Shown here one piece after another: positions 53,435 through 60,700 of a DNA stretch of 64,000 nucleotides. A model generated the notes under the pieces. That model had not been told where the DNA came from, searched no databases, and saw nothing but the letters and a program-made list of their open reading frames with translations. Origin of the DNA: Rubrivivax sp. (GTDB lineage: Bacteria; Pseudomonadota; Gammaproteobacteria; Burkholderiales; Burkholderiaceae_C); contig JAHBZT010000001.1 in the NCBI GenBank assembly GCA_019635315.1, forward strand, positions 372,001 through 436,000. Direction: 5' to 3'. A program made the position numbers and the translations under genes. Numbering within the stretch: the first letter of the stretch is position 1; each line of letters begins with the position of its first letter.

Positions 53435-54706
53435 TCAGGCGGCGCGGCCGGGCGCCGCGGCCTCGATCGCCTGCGCCACCGCCAGCGCCGACGCGGCGGC
53501 ACTCTCCAGCAGCGGCACGCCGCGGTGCGCCCAGGCCCCGGCCCACCACAGGCGGCGGCCGGGCTCGGCGTGCAGGCGCGCGAGCTGCGCCAGCGCTCGC
53601 TCGCTCGCCGCGTCGACCAGCGCACGCTCGAAGCGCGCCTCGGCCAGCAGCGTGCCGGCACGCGGCTCGCGCAGCGGCTGCACGGTCTGGAACAGCGCCG
53701 GCGCGTCGCGCAACGCGGGCTGCACGGCGTTGATCCAGATCGTGCTCTCCGGGCGCTCGGCACCGGCGCGCACATGCGCGTGCACCGGCGACCAGTCGGC
53801 GCGCCGGGCCGGCATCAGCGCCGCGTCGCGGTGCATCAGCACCGTCAGCGGCCGGCAGCGGAAGCCGGCCAGCGCGCCGTCCTCGGCCGCCGTCGCGTCG
53901 GCCATCAGTTCGCGCGCCTGCGGCGCCGCGCAGGCCAGCACCGCATGGTCGAAGCGTTCGGCGGCGGCGCCGCGGCGGTGCAGCGTCACGCCCTGCGCGT
54001 CGCGCACCAGCGCCGTCACGCCGGCCTCGCAGACCACGCGCTGAACGGGCGCGAGCAGCCGCGCCGCGACCTCGTCGGCACCGCCGCAGGCGCGGCGCAC
54101 GCTCTCGCGCGCCAGGCCGCCGGCGTGATAGGCCGCCACCACGTCCGCCGGGTAGGCCGCGGCGTCGGCCAGCGTGCAGGTGCCGATGGTGGCCACCGCC
54201 GGCAGCAGCAGGCCGTCGACGAAGTCGGGCTCGATGCGCGCGGCGGCGACGAACTCGGCCAGCGTGCGGCCGGCCAGTTCGCCGCGTGCCAGCGCCGGCA
54301 GCGCCGCGGCCCGGAAGCGCAGCGCGCCGCGCACGATGCGCCGCGCGCGGGCGCCCAGCAGGTCCTGCGGCAGCACGAAGGGCCAGGAGCGGTCGCGCCA
54401 GCGCAGGTTGCGCCAGCGGAAGTAGGTCCGGCCCTGCTCGTCGCTGAAGGTGGTGGCGTAGCTGACCGGCTCGCTGGCCACGCCGAGCTCGTCGTACAGC
54501 CGCGCCAGCGTCGGGTAGTAGCCGGGGAAGTACACGCGCAGCGGCATGTCCACGCGCAGCGTCGCGCCGCCGTGGGCGATGTCCACGCCATGCGCCGCCA
54601 GCCCGGGGCGCGCCAGGCGCTCGAACAGCGTCACGCGGTGCCGCGCCGCCAGCCGCCAGGCCGCCACCAGACCGGCCAGCCCGCCGCCGACGACTGCAAT
54701 CTCCAT
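53435..54706 (-). CDS. FAD-dependent oxidoreductase (NAD(P)-binding amine oxidase-like)
   Basis: This 423-residue protein starts with a dinucleotide motif at the extreme N-terminus (VVGGGLAGLVAAW, residues 5-17). It has the phytoene-desaturase/amine-oxidase layout, including the Glu that binds ribose (LFERL), and ends with the second FAD motif 'LWWAGAWAHRGVPLLESAAASAL'. Related proteins oxidise amines or desaturate isoprenoids or fatty acids; the substrate cannot be told here. No carotenoid genes lie nearby. It is divergent from the ProQ-domain gene and convergent with the response regulator, separated from it by a CCCGG-rich run (about 53375-53400). Confidence 0.85.
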   Translation of the reverse strand: MEIAVVGGGLAGLVAAWRLAARHRVTLFERLARPGLAAHGVDIAHGGATLRVDMPLRVYFPGYYPTLARLYDELGVASEPVSYATTFSDEQGRTYFRWRNLRWRDRSWPFVLPQDLLGARARRIVRGALRFRAAALPALARGELAGRTLAEFVAAARIEPDFVDGLLLPAVATIGTCTLADAAAYPADVVAAYHAGGLARESVRRACGGADEVAARLLAPVQRVVCEAGVTALVRDAQGVTLHRRGAAAERFDHAVLACAAPQARELMADATAAEDGALAGFRCRPLTVLMHRDAALMPARRADWSPVHAHVRAGAERPESTIWINAVQPALRDAPALFQTVQPLREPRAGTLLAEARFERALVDAASERALAQLARLHAEPGRRLWWAGAWAHRGVPLLESAAASALAVAQAIEAAAPGRAA

Positions 54707-54800
54707 GGCGGGCAATCTAACAGCGCGGCCTGCGCGGGCCATGGCCGGCCGCGGCCGGCGCGAACGCGGACAATGGCGGCCCGCCGAGAACCGTCCGCCC

Positions 54801-56123
54801 ATGTCGCAGCCACCCGCGAACCCCGCGAATCCCGAGACCGCCGCCCCGGCCAGCCCGGCCGAGCCCGTCGATGCCATGGCGCCGGCGCCGCCGGCAGCGG
54901 CCGCGCCCGACACGACGACGGTGGCGTCCGAAGGCGCCGCCGGCGCGCCGGCGGCCGGCACCACGGCGGACGAGGAGACGGGCGCCGCATCCGCCACATC
55001 CCCCGCTTCCGCCGGGTCCGCACCGGTGGCACCGCCGACCGCGTCCGATCCGGCAGATCCGCCCATCGCCCTCGCACCCGACGCGCCTGCGGCCGACGCG
55101 GACGCCCGGGCGGCGCAGGCGCCGGCCGCTGCGCCGCCGGCGCCCGAGCTGCCGCCGGCGGCCGTCGCCGCGCGCCTGGCCGAGCTGTTCCCGGCCCTGT
55201 TCGGCAGCGGCCCCGTGCGGCCGCTGAAGCTGCGCATCCAGGCCGACATCCAGCAGCGGGTGCCGGGCCAGTTCTCGCGCAAGGCCCTGTCGGTCTTCCT
55301 GCACCGCCACACGACGGCGACGGCCTACCTGAAGGCGCTGGCGCATTCGCCGCAGCGCCACGACCTCGACGGCGCGCCGGCCGGCGAGGTGGCGGCCGAA
55401 CACCGCGAGGCCGCGACGGCCGAGCTCGCGCGCCGGCGTGCCATCGTCGAGGCCCGCCGCGCTGCCGAGCGCGATGCGCAGCGCGCCGCCGAGCGGGCAC
55501 AGCGCGCCGCGGCGCGTGCCGCGCAACCGGCTGCGGACGGTGGCGCGCCGGCGGCCGCGGGGGCGTCACCGGTCCCTGCGCCGCCGCCGCTTGCGCAGGC
55601 GCCGCGGCCGCCGCGGTCACCCGGGCGGTCGGGACCGCATGGGCCGCGGCGTCAGGACCCGCAGGTGCGGAGTGACCGGCCGGAGCGGCCGGAGCGGCCG
55701 GACCAGCGGAACTGGCTTCGCGGGCGCCTGGCCCGACCGGGCGCCGGCGTCGCCGCGCGGGTCGAGCGGGCCGCGCGTGCCCGCGCGCCGCGCGAGGACC
55801 GTCCGCTGCGCGCCCAGCGCCCGCCGCAGGGGTCGCCCGGCACGCGTGCGCCGCAGTCGTTGCAGGGGCCGCAGCGCCCGGCGCCCGCACCGGCCGAGCC
55901 GCTCGATCCCGCGCAGCGCGAACGTGCGCTGCTGCTGCGCGCCTTCGAGACGACGACGCTGACCAAGGCCAACTTCTGCGCGCTGAAGGGGATCGCGGTG
56001 GCCGAGCTGGACGCCGCGCTGGCGCTGGCGCGCGACGAGCGCGTGCAGCGGCAGGCGAAGCTGCAGGCCCAGGGCGCGCCGGCGCAGCCGGACGCCCGGC
56101 GTGCCCGGGGACCGTCGCGCTGA
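54801..56123 (+). CDS. ProQ/FinO-domain RNA-binding protein with long disordered arms
   Basis: This is a 440-residue protein. Residues 1-110 are a low-complexity Ala/Pro/Asp/Thr region. The ProQ/FinO domain follows at about 116-195 ('LAELFPALFGSGPVRPLKLRIQADIQQR', 'SRKALSVFLHRHTTATAYLKAL'). A basic Arg/Ala helix then leads to an Arg/Pro-rich tail (about 230-365), and a second small conserved module (about 367-415) contains 'LLRAFETTTLTKANFCALKGIAVAELDAAL'. ProQ proteins bind structured RNA, stabilise mRNAs and help small RNAs pair. Most are 200-250 residues, so this one is far longer, and its arms could drive condensation or multivalent RNA binding. The start at 54801 is the first ATG after the divergent promoter. 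Confidence 0.88.
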   Translation: MSQPPANPANPETAAPASPAEPVDAMAPAPPAAAAPDTTTVASEGAAGAPAAGTTADEETGAASATSPASAGSAPVAPPTASDPADPPIALAPDAPAADADARAAQAPAAAPPAPELPPAAVAARLAELFPALFGSGPVRPLKLRIQADIQQRVPGQFSRKALSVFLHRHTTATAYLKALAHSPQRHDLDGAPAGEVAAEHREAATAELARRRAIVEARRAAERDAQRAAERAQRAAARAAQPAADGGAPAAAGASPVPAPPPLAQAPRPPRSPGRSGPHGPRRQDPQVRSDRPERPERPDQRNWLRGRLARPGAGVAARVERAARARAPREDRPLRAQRPPQGSPGTRAPQSLQGPQRPAPAPAEPLDPAQRERALLLRAFETTTLTKANFCALKGIAVAELDAALALARDERVQRQAKLQAQGAPAQPDARRARGPSR

Positions 56124-56178
56124 ACGCGCGCGGCCGCCGGCGTGCCGGTGGGCGTGAGGGGTGGCGGACCCGCGCGCG

Positions 56179-56373
56179 CTACAACGGCGCGACGAGCAGG
56201 GTCAATACGCTGCCGCCCACCAGCGCGACGGCCAGCGTCAGCCAGGGCAGCAGGGCCAGCGGCGTATCGGCACCGCGGCGGTCGTCGGCGAGGTCGTCCT
56301 CGATGTCGCCGGCCCCGTACCCGGGCAGGTCCTCGGCGAACGCCTCGCTGCGGTGGATCAGGGTCGCGTTCAT
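56179..56373 (-). CDS. Small membrane protein (64 residues)
   Basis: This small protein has an acidic, soluble N-terminal half ('AEDLPGYGAGDIEDDLADDRRG') and one membrane helix at about residues 40-62. GAGG six bases upstream supports the ATG at 56371-56373. A second small membrane-protein gene starts upstream in the same direction with 34 bp between them, so they form a two-gene unit. No family was recognised. The size and topology suggest a regulatory or complex-stabilising subunit. Confidence 0.6.
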   Translation of the reverse strand: MNATLIHRSEAFAEDLPGYGAGDIEDDLADDRRGADTPLALLPWLTLAVALVGGSVLTLLVAPL

Positions 56374-56407
56374 CGCAGCCTCGGTGAGCAAGGGGGTGGG
56401 GTGGCGC

Positions 56408-56554
56408 TCAGGCCTTCGCCGTGGTGGCGGTCGTGGTCTGCGCGGCGAAGCTGGTGTCGACAGGCGTGTGCGCCAGGCGATCGATGCCGGTGAGGATGGT
56501 CACCGTCAGCAGCATCGCGAGGGCCAGGCCGGTCAGGCGTTGCGTGGTGTTCAT
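56408..56554 (-). CDS. Very small membrane protein (48 residues)
   Basis: This 48-residue product has a single hydrophobic helix (about 8-24), a short charged loop ('GIDRLAHTPVDTSF') and a Thr/Ala tail. An AGGAG site six bases before the ATG at 56552-56554 is one of the best in the window, which argues strongly for translation. It could equally be an uncleaved signal-anchor or a secreted peptide of about 25 residues. It is transcribed together with the 64-residue protein, divergent from the MFS gene across a 196-bp spacer. Confidence 0.6.
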   Translation of the reverse strand: MNTTQRLTGLALAMLLTVTILTGIDRLAHTPVDTSFAAQTTTATTAKA

Positions 56555-56750
56555 CGTGGGCTCCTGGGGGCTTCGGGAAAGGGGTCGGTGATGTCCGATG
56601 CCTGCAGTGTCGTCACGCCGCGCAGGGCGCGCGAGCGCATTGCGACGGGCGCCGTGCAGCGCCGCGCGAACTGCGTCCACGCGCGACGAACCGTCGCCGG
56701 CGCGGCGCCGGTGCGCGGCCGCGCGCGGCCGGCAGGCACACTCGCGGGCC

Positions 56751-58004
56751 ATGGCTGAAGCCGCGCCGCCACCGCACCGCGCCCGCGCCGACCCGGCGCT
56801 CGTCGTGCTGCTCGCCGGCGTCGCGGCGGCGCTGCACGTGGGCAAGCTGCCGCCGGCGGTGACCGCGCTGCAGGACGCGCTGGGCCTGACGCTGGTGCAG
56901 GCCGGCTTCCTGCTGTCGCTGGTGCAGGCCGCAGGCATGGCCTTCGGCATCGCCTTCGGCGCGCTGGCCGACGGCCTGGGCGCGCGGCGCAGCATGCTCG
57001 GCGGGCTCGCGCTGCTGGCGCTGGCCAGCGCGCTCGGCGGCGCGGCCACCGGCGCCGGGGCGCTGATGCTGCTGCGCGCGGTCGAGGGCTTCGGCTTCCT
57101 GCTCGTCGTGCTGCCCGGGCCGGCCCTGCTGCGCGAACTGGTGCCGCCCGAGCGCAGCGCGCGCGTGATGGGGCTGTGGGGCGCCTACATGCCGCTGGCC
57201 ACCGCGCTGGCGCTGCTGCTCGGACCGGCGGTCATCGCGCTCGCCGGCTGGCGCACCTGGTGGGCCCTGCTCGCGCTGGTCAGCGCGGCGGTGGCCGGGG
57301 TGCTCGCGCGCGCCGTGCCGGCGGCCGCGGGCCCGGCTGCGGCGCCGCGGCCGCTGCGCGGGCTGGCCGCGCGCCTGGCGCGCACGCTGTCGGCGAGCGG
57401 CCCCTGGCTGCTGTGCACGGCCTTCGCGGTCTACGCGGCGCAGTGGCTGGCGGTGATCGGCTTCCTGCCCACCGTCTATGCCGCGGCCGGCATGGCCGGC
57501 GTGACGACCGCGGTGGCCACCGCGCTGGCCGCGCTGGTCAATGTCGCCGGCAACCTGGCGGCCGGGCGCTGGCTGCAGCGGGGCGCCTCGCCGCTGGCGC
57601 CGCTGGCGCTGGGTTTCGCGGTCATGGGGCTGGCGAGCATCGGGGCCTTCCACGGCGCGGCCGGCGACCCCGACGCCGGCCTGCCGCTGGCGCTGCGCTA
57701 TGCCTGCGTGCTGGCCTTCTCGGCCTTCGGCGGCCTGGTGCCGGCGACGCTGTTCGCGCTCGCGGTGCGCCTGGCGCCGGACGCCGGCAGCACCGGCACC
57801 ACGGTGGGCTGGATGCAGCAGGGCTCGGCCGCCGGGCAGTTTGCCGGGCCGCCGCTGGCAGCCTGGGTGGCCAGCCAGGCCGGCGGCTGGCACCGCACCT
57901 GGTGGGTCACGGCGGCCTGCGCCGGTGCCGGGCTGCTGCTGGCCTGGGCGCTGGCGCGGCGCGCCGGCCACGCCGCGCGGGCGGCTTCGCCGGGCGTGCG
58001 ATAG
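56751..58004 (+). CDS. MFS transporter
   Basis: This 417-residue carrier has 12 predicted membrane segments and the MFS loop 2-3 motif 'GALADGLGARRSMLGG'. A second, shorter glycine-rich region lies after segment 6. It resembles CynX/NimT-like exporters in overall size; no substrate can be named. The start at ATG 56751 precedes the first hydrophobic segment by about 17 residues; the frame is open upstream but Arg-rich. A 103-residue protein gene follows after 45 bp. Confidence 0.85.
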   Translation: MAEAAPPPHRARADPALVVLLAGVAAALHVGKLPPAVTALQDALGLTLVQAGFLLSLVQAAGMAFGIAFGALADGLGARRSMLGGLALLALASALGGAATGAGALMLLRAVEGFGFLLVVLPGPALLRELVPPERSARVMGLWGAYMPLATALALLLGPAVIALAGWRTWWALLALVSAAVAGVLARAVPAAAGPAAAPRPLRGLAARLARTLSASGPWLLCTAFAVYAAQWLAVIGFLPTVYAAAGMAGVTTAVATALAALVNVAGNLAAGRWLQRGASPLAPLALGFAVMGLASIGAFHGAAGDPDAGLPLALRYACVLAFSAFGGLVPATLFALAVRLAPDAGSTGTTVGWMQQGSAAGQFAGPPLAAWVASQAGGWHRTWWVTAACAGAGLLLAWALARRAGHAARAASPGVR

Positions 58005-58049
58005 TCGCCGCGCCGCCGGCGGCCCGTCGCCGGCGCGCCGACGCTTGCC

Positions 58050-58361
58050 ATGGCCCTGTTTCCCAAACTGCCGCCGCCGCCCCCGCCGCGCCCGCCGCCG
58101 TCGCCGCAGCAGCCCGAGCCGCAGGTCGACCCCTACCGCCCGACCTCGGCCCGGCGCCGCGTGCTGATCGCCGTGCTGGCGGTGGCGACGGCGACGACGC
58201 TGATCTGGATGATGCTGGAGCGCGTTGGCGCGCCGCCGGTGCAGCGCGTGCTGCCCGACGACCGGCCGCGCTGCGCCGCCGGCCAGACCGAGGGCTGCGT
58301 CGGCGGGCGCGCCGAGGTGCTGGTCGTGCCGGCGCCGGCCTCGGCGGCCGCGCCGCGCTGA
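58050..58361 (+). CDS. Hypothetical single-pass membrane protein
   Basis: This 103-residue protein has a Pro-rich cytoplasmic N-terminus, one membrane helix at about 38-56 preceded by 'ARRR' (positive-inside), and a 45-residue periplasmic tail with two cysteines ('CAAGQTEGC') that may form a disulphide. No family was recognised. It follows the MFS gene closely on the same strand and is convergent with rsmE (18-bp gap). Moderately sure it is real, because it fills the space and has a coherent topology. Confidence 0.6.
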   Translation: MALFPKLPPPPPPRPPPSPQQPEPQVDPYRPTSARRRVLIAVLAVATATTLIWMMLERVGAPPVQRVLPDDRPRCAAGQTEGCVGGRAEVLVVPAPASAAAPR

Positions 58362-58379
58362 GTGTCCCGACGAGCGCCG

Positions 58380-59108
58380 CTACGCGCCGCGCAGCCCCAG
58401 CCAGGCCAGCACCGCCAGCGGCGCGGTCTCCGCGCGCAGCACGCGCGGGCCCAGCGAGACCGGCCGGAAGCCGGCCGCGCGCGCCGCGGCCTGCTCGGCG
58501 TCGCTCAGGCCGCCTTCCGGTCCGCTGAGCGTGCACAGCGCCGGCAGCTCGGCCGGGGCCGCGCGCAGTGCGGCGGCATCGGCGCCGGGTGCCAGCAGCC
58601 AGCGCTCGCCGCTGCGCGCCTCGGGTGCCGCGGCCAGCCAGTCGGCGAGCGCCCGCACCGGCGCGACCTGCATCACCCGCGTGCGGCCGCACTGCTCGCT
58701 GGCGGCCACGGCGATGCCCTGCCAGTGCACGCGCCGCCGCTCGGCACGCTCGCCGGTCGGCCGCAGCACCGAGCGTTCGCCGAGCAGCGGCTGCAGCGCC
58801 GCGGCGCCCAGTTCGCCGGCCTTCTCGACCAGCCAGTCCATGCGCTCGTTGGCCGGCATCACGAGCGCGATCGTCACCGCCAGCGGCAGCTCGCGCTCGA
58901 CGCGCGCCACCGCACCCACGTGCACCTGCACCGCGCTGCGGCCCATCGCGGTGACGACGGCCGGCGCCTCGTGGCCCTGGCCGTCGAACAGCACGAGTGC
59001 ATCGCCCGGCTGTACGCGCCGCACCTGGGCATGGCGGGCGGCGGCTTCGGGCAGCGCGAGCTCGGCGCCTTCGACGAGCGCGGTATCGACGAACAGCCGC
59101 AGCGTCAC
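58380..59108 (-). CDS. rsmE: 16S rRNA (uracil-1498-N3)-methyltransferase
   Basis: This is a 242-residue SPOUT-family methyltransferase that modifies U1498 of 16S rRNA using S-adenosylmethionine. It has an N-terminal PUA-like domain and a C-terminal knotted domain with motifs 'EQCGRTRVM', 'SGPEGGLSDAE' and 'SLGPRVLRAETAPLA'. It starts at GTG 59106-59108, which overlaps the amidase stop (GTGA), so the two are translationally coupled although their functions are unrelated. Confidence 0.95.
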   Translation of the reverse strand: MTLRLFVDTALVEGAELALPEAAARHAQVRRVQPGDALVLFDGQGHEAPAVVTAMGRSAVQVHVGAVARVERELPLAVTIALVMPANERMDWLVEKAGELGAAALQPLLGERSVLRPTGERAERRRVHWQGIAVAASEQCGRTRVMQVAPVRALADWLAAAPEARSGERWLLAPGADAAALRAAPAELPALCTLSGPEGGLSDAEQAAARAAGFRPVSLGPRVLRAETAPLAVLAWLGLRGA

Positions 59109-60484
59109 CGCAGCGCGTCCCGCAGCGTGCGCTCCACCGCCAGCGCGACCCCGGCCAGCGCCTCGTCGTGGCCGCCCGGCGCGGCCAGCATCAGCCCCAC
59201 CGGCAGCTCGCCCGCGGCCTGGCAGGGCAGGCTGAAGGCGCAGCCGTCGAGGAAGTTGGTCGTGAAGGTGTTGCGCAGCAGCAGGCCGTTGGCGCGGAAG
59301 AAGGCGGCGTCGTCGGCCACCAGGTCGGCGATCGGCGGCGCGACGATGGGCACCGAGGGGCAGAGCATCGCGTCGAAGCCCTGCAGCCGCGCCGTGACGC
59401 GCGCGATCCAGTCCTGTCGGCGCTGCAGCAGCACGATGTAGTCGGCCGCGCTGACGCCTTCGCCCTGCGCGATGCGCGCCGCCACGCGCGGGTCGAAGCG
59501 CGCGCGCTGCGTGGCCATCGCCTCGCGGTGCACGGCCCAGGCCTCGATCGGGCTCAGCCCGCCGGGCGCGTTGATCTGCGCGATCTCGGCCAGCTCGGCC
59601 AGCGGGATCTCGACGATCCGCGCGCCGGCGGCCGACAGCGCGCGCAAGCCACGCTCGAAGGCGGCGGCCACCGCGGGCTCGAGCGCGTCCAGCACCAGCG
59701 TCTGCGGCAGGGCCAGGCGCAGCCCGGCTGCGCCGCGCGCCGGCGGCGCCAGCGGCGCACCGGCAAGCACGCCGTCGACGAGCAGGCAGTCGGCGACGCT
59801 GCGCGCCATCGCGCACACGGTGTCGAGCGTGAACGACAGCGGGAAGGCGCCGGCCAGCGGCGTGCGCCGCTGCGTACTCTTGAAGCCGACGAGGCCGCAC
59901 AGCGCGGCCGGGATGCGGATCGAGCCGCCGGTGTCCGAGCCCAGCCCGGCCACCGCCAGCCCGAGCGCCACCGACACCGCGGCGCCCGACGACGAGCCGC
60001 CGGGCACGCGCGCCACCGCCGCGTCGGCCGGGTTGCGCGGCGTGCCGTGGTGCGGGTTGATGCCGACGCCGGAGAAGGCGAACTCCGACATGTTGGTCAG
60101 GCCGACGATGGCGGCGCCCGCGGCACGCAGCCGCGCCACCGCGGCCGCGTCCTGCGTGGCCGGCGGCGCGCCGGCGCGCAGCAGCGAGCCGGCCATCGTC
60201 GTGCGGCCGGCGAGGTCGTAGAGGTCCTTCACGCTGACCGGCAGGCCGGCCAGCGGCGGCAATGCGCGGCCGGCGGCCAGGGCCTCGTCGGCGGCGCGCG
60301 CGGCCGCGCGGGCCTGCTCGGGCAGCAGCGTGGTGAAGACCTGCGCGGCGGCCGGCGCCGCGGCGGCCTGCAGCACCTGTTCGGTGAGCGCGGCATGCGC
60401 GCCCGGCGCGCGCAGCGAGGCGCGCAGTTCGGCGATGGGGGCGGCGACGGGAGCGGCGACGGGGCCGGCGATGGGGGGCAGCAT
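59105..60484 (-). CDS. Amidase signature-family hydrolase
   Basis: This 459-residue enzyme has the amidase-signature triad: Lys86 in 'SVKDLYD', the cis-Ser in 'PGGSSSGAA' (about Ser164) and the nucleophile Ser188 in 'DTGGSIRIP'. It hydrolyses amide bonds of an unknown substrate; relatives include GatA, indole-acetamide hydrolase and aryl amidases. No gatB or gatC is near, so it is not the tRNA amidotransferase. The start at ATG 60482-60484 is followed by a Pro/Ala-rich lead of 15 residues. It is divergent from the SARP-type regulator. Confidence 0.9.
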   Translation of the reverse strand: MLPPIAGPVAAPVAAPIAELRASLRAPGAHAALTEQVLQAAAAPAAAQVFTTLLPEQARAAARAADEALAAGRALPPLAGLPVSVKDLYDLAGRTTMAGSLLRAGAPPATQDAAAVARLRAAGAAIVGLTNMSEFAFSGVGINPHHGTPRNPADAAVARVPGGSSSGAAVSVALGLAVAGLGSDTGGSIRIPAALCGLVGFKSTQRRTPLAGAFPLSFTLDTVCAMARSVADCLLVDGVLAGAPLAPPARGAAGLRLALPQTLVLDALEPAVAAAFERGLRALSAAGARIVEIPLAELAEIAQINAPGGLSPIEAWAVHREAMATQRARFDPRVAARIAQGEGVSAADYIVLLQRRQDWIARVTARLQGFDAMLCPSVPIVAPPIADLVADDAAFFRANGLLLRNTFTTNFLDGCAFSLPCQAAGELPVGLMLAAPGGHDEALAGVALAVERTLRDALR

Positions 60485-60657
60485 GCCCTCAATGATGCGC
60501 GCTGCGCGCGGGGGTTGCAGACGCTGCCGGAACGCCTGGCCGGCACCATGACCGCCCTGCACCGAGACGGCGGCTGCCGCCGTGCGCTCCATGCCGCTGA
60601 CCCCCTCATCCGGGCGCCCCGGCGCCGCCGCGGTGCCATGAGCCGGCGCCGTGCTCC

Positions 60658-60663
60658 TACACT
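60658..60663 (+). promoter_or_regulatory. Possible -10 element of the SARP-type regulator
   Basis: TACACT at 60658-60663 lies 37 bp before the ATG at 60701. Similar short elements precede other starts in the window (TAGAAT at 7037-7042, TACAGT at 19432-19437). No matching -35 is visible. If real, it excludes the in-frame ATG at 60638 as the start. Confidence 0.25.
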
Positions 60664-60700
60664 GGCCGCGCCGGCGCCGCTGCGCCTGTCGTCCCGCCGC

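Noticed and set aside
60638-60700. Earlier ATG for the SARP-type regulator
   Set aside because: It would add 21 Arg/Pro-rich residues and place a TACACT promoter-like element inside the gene.
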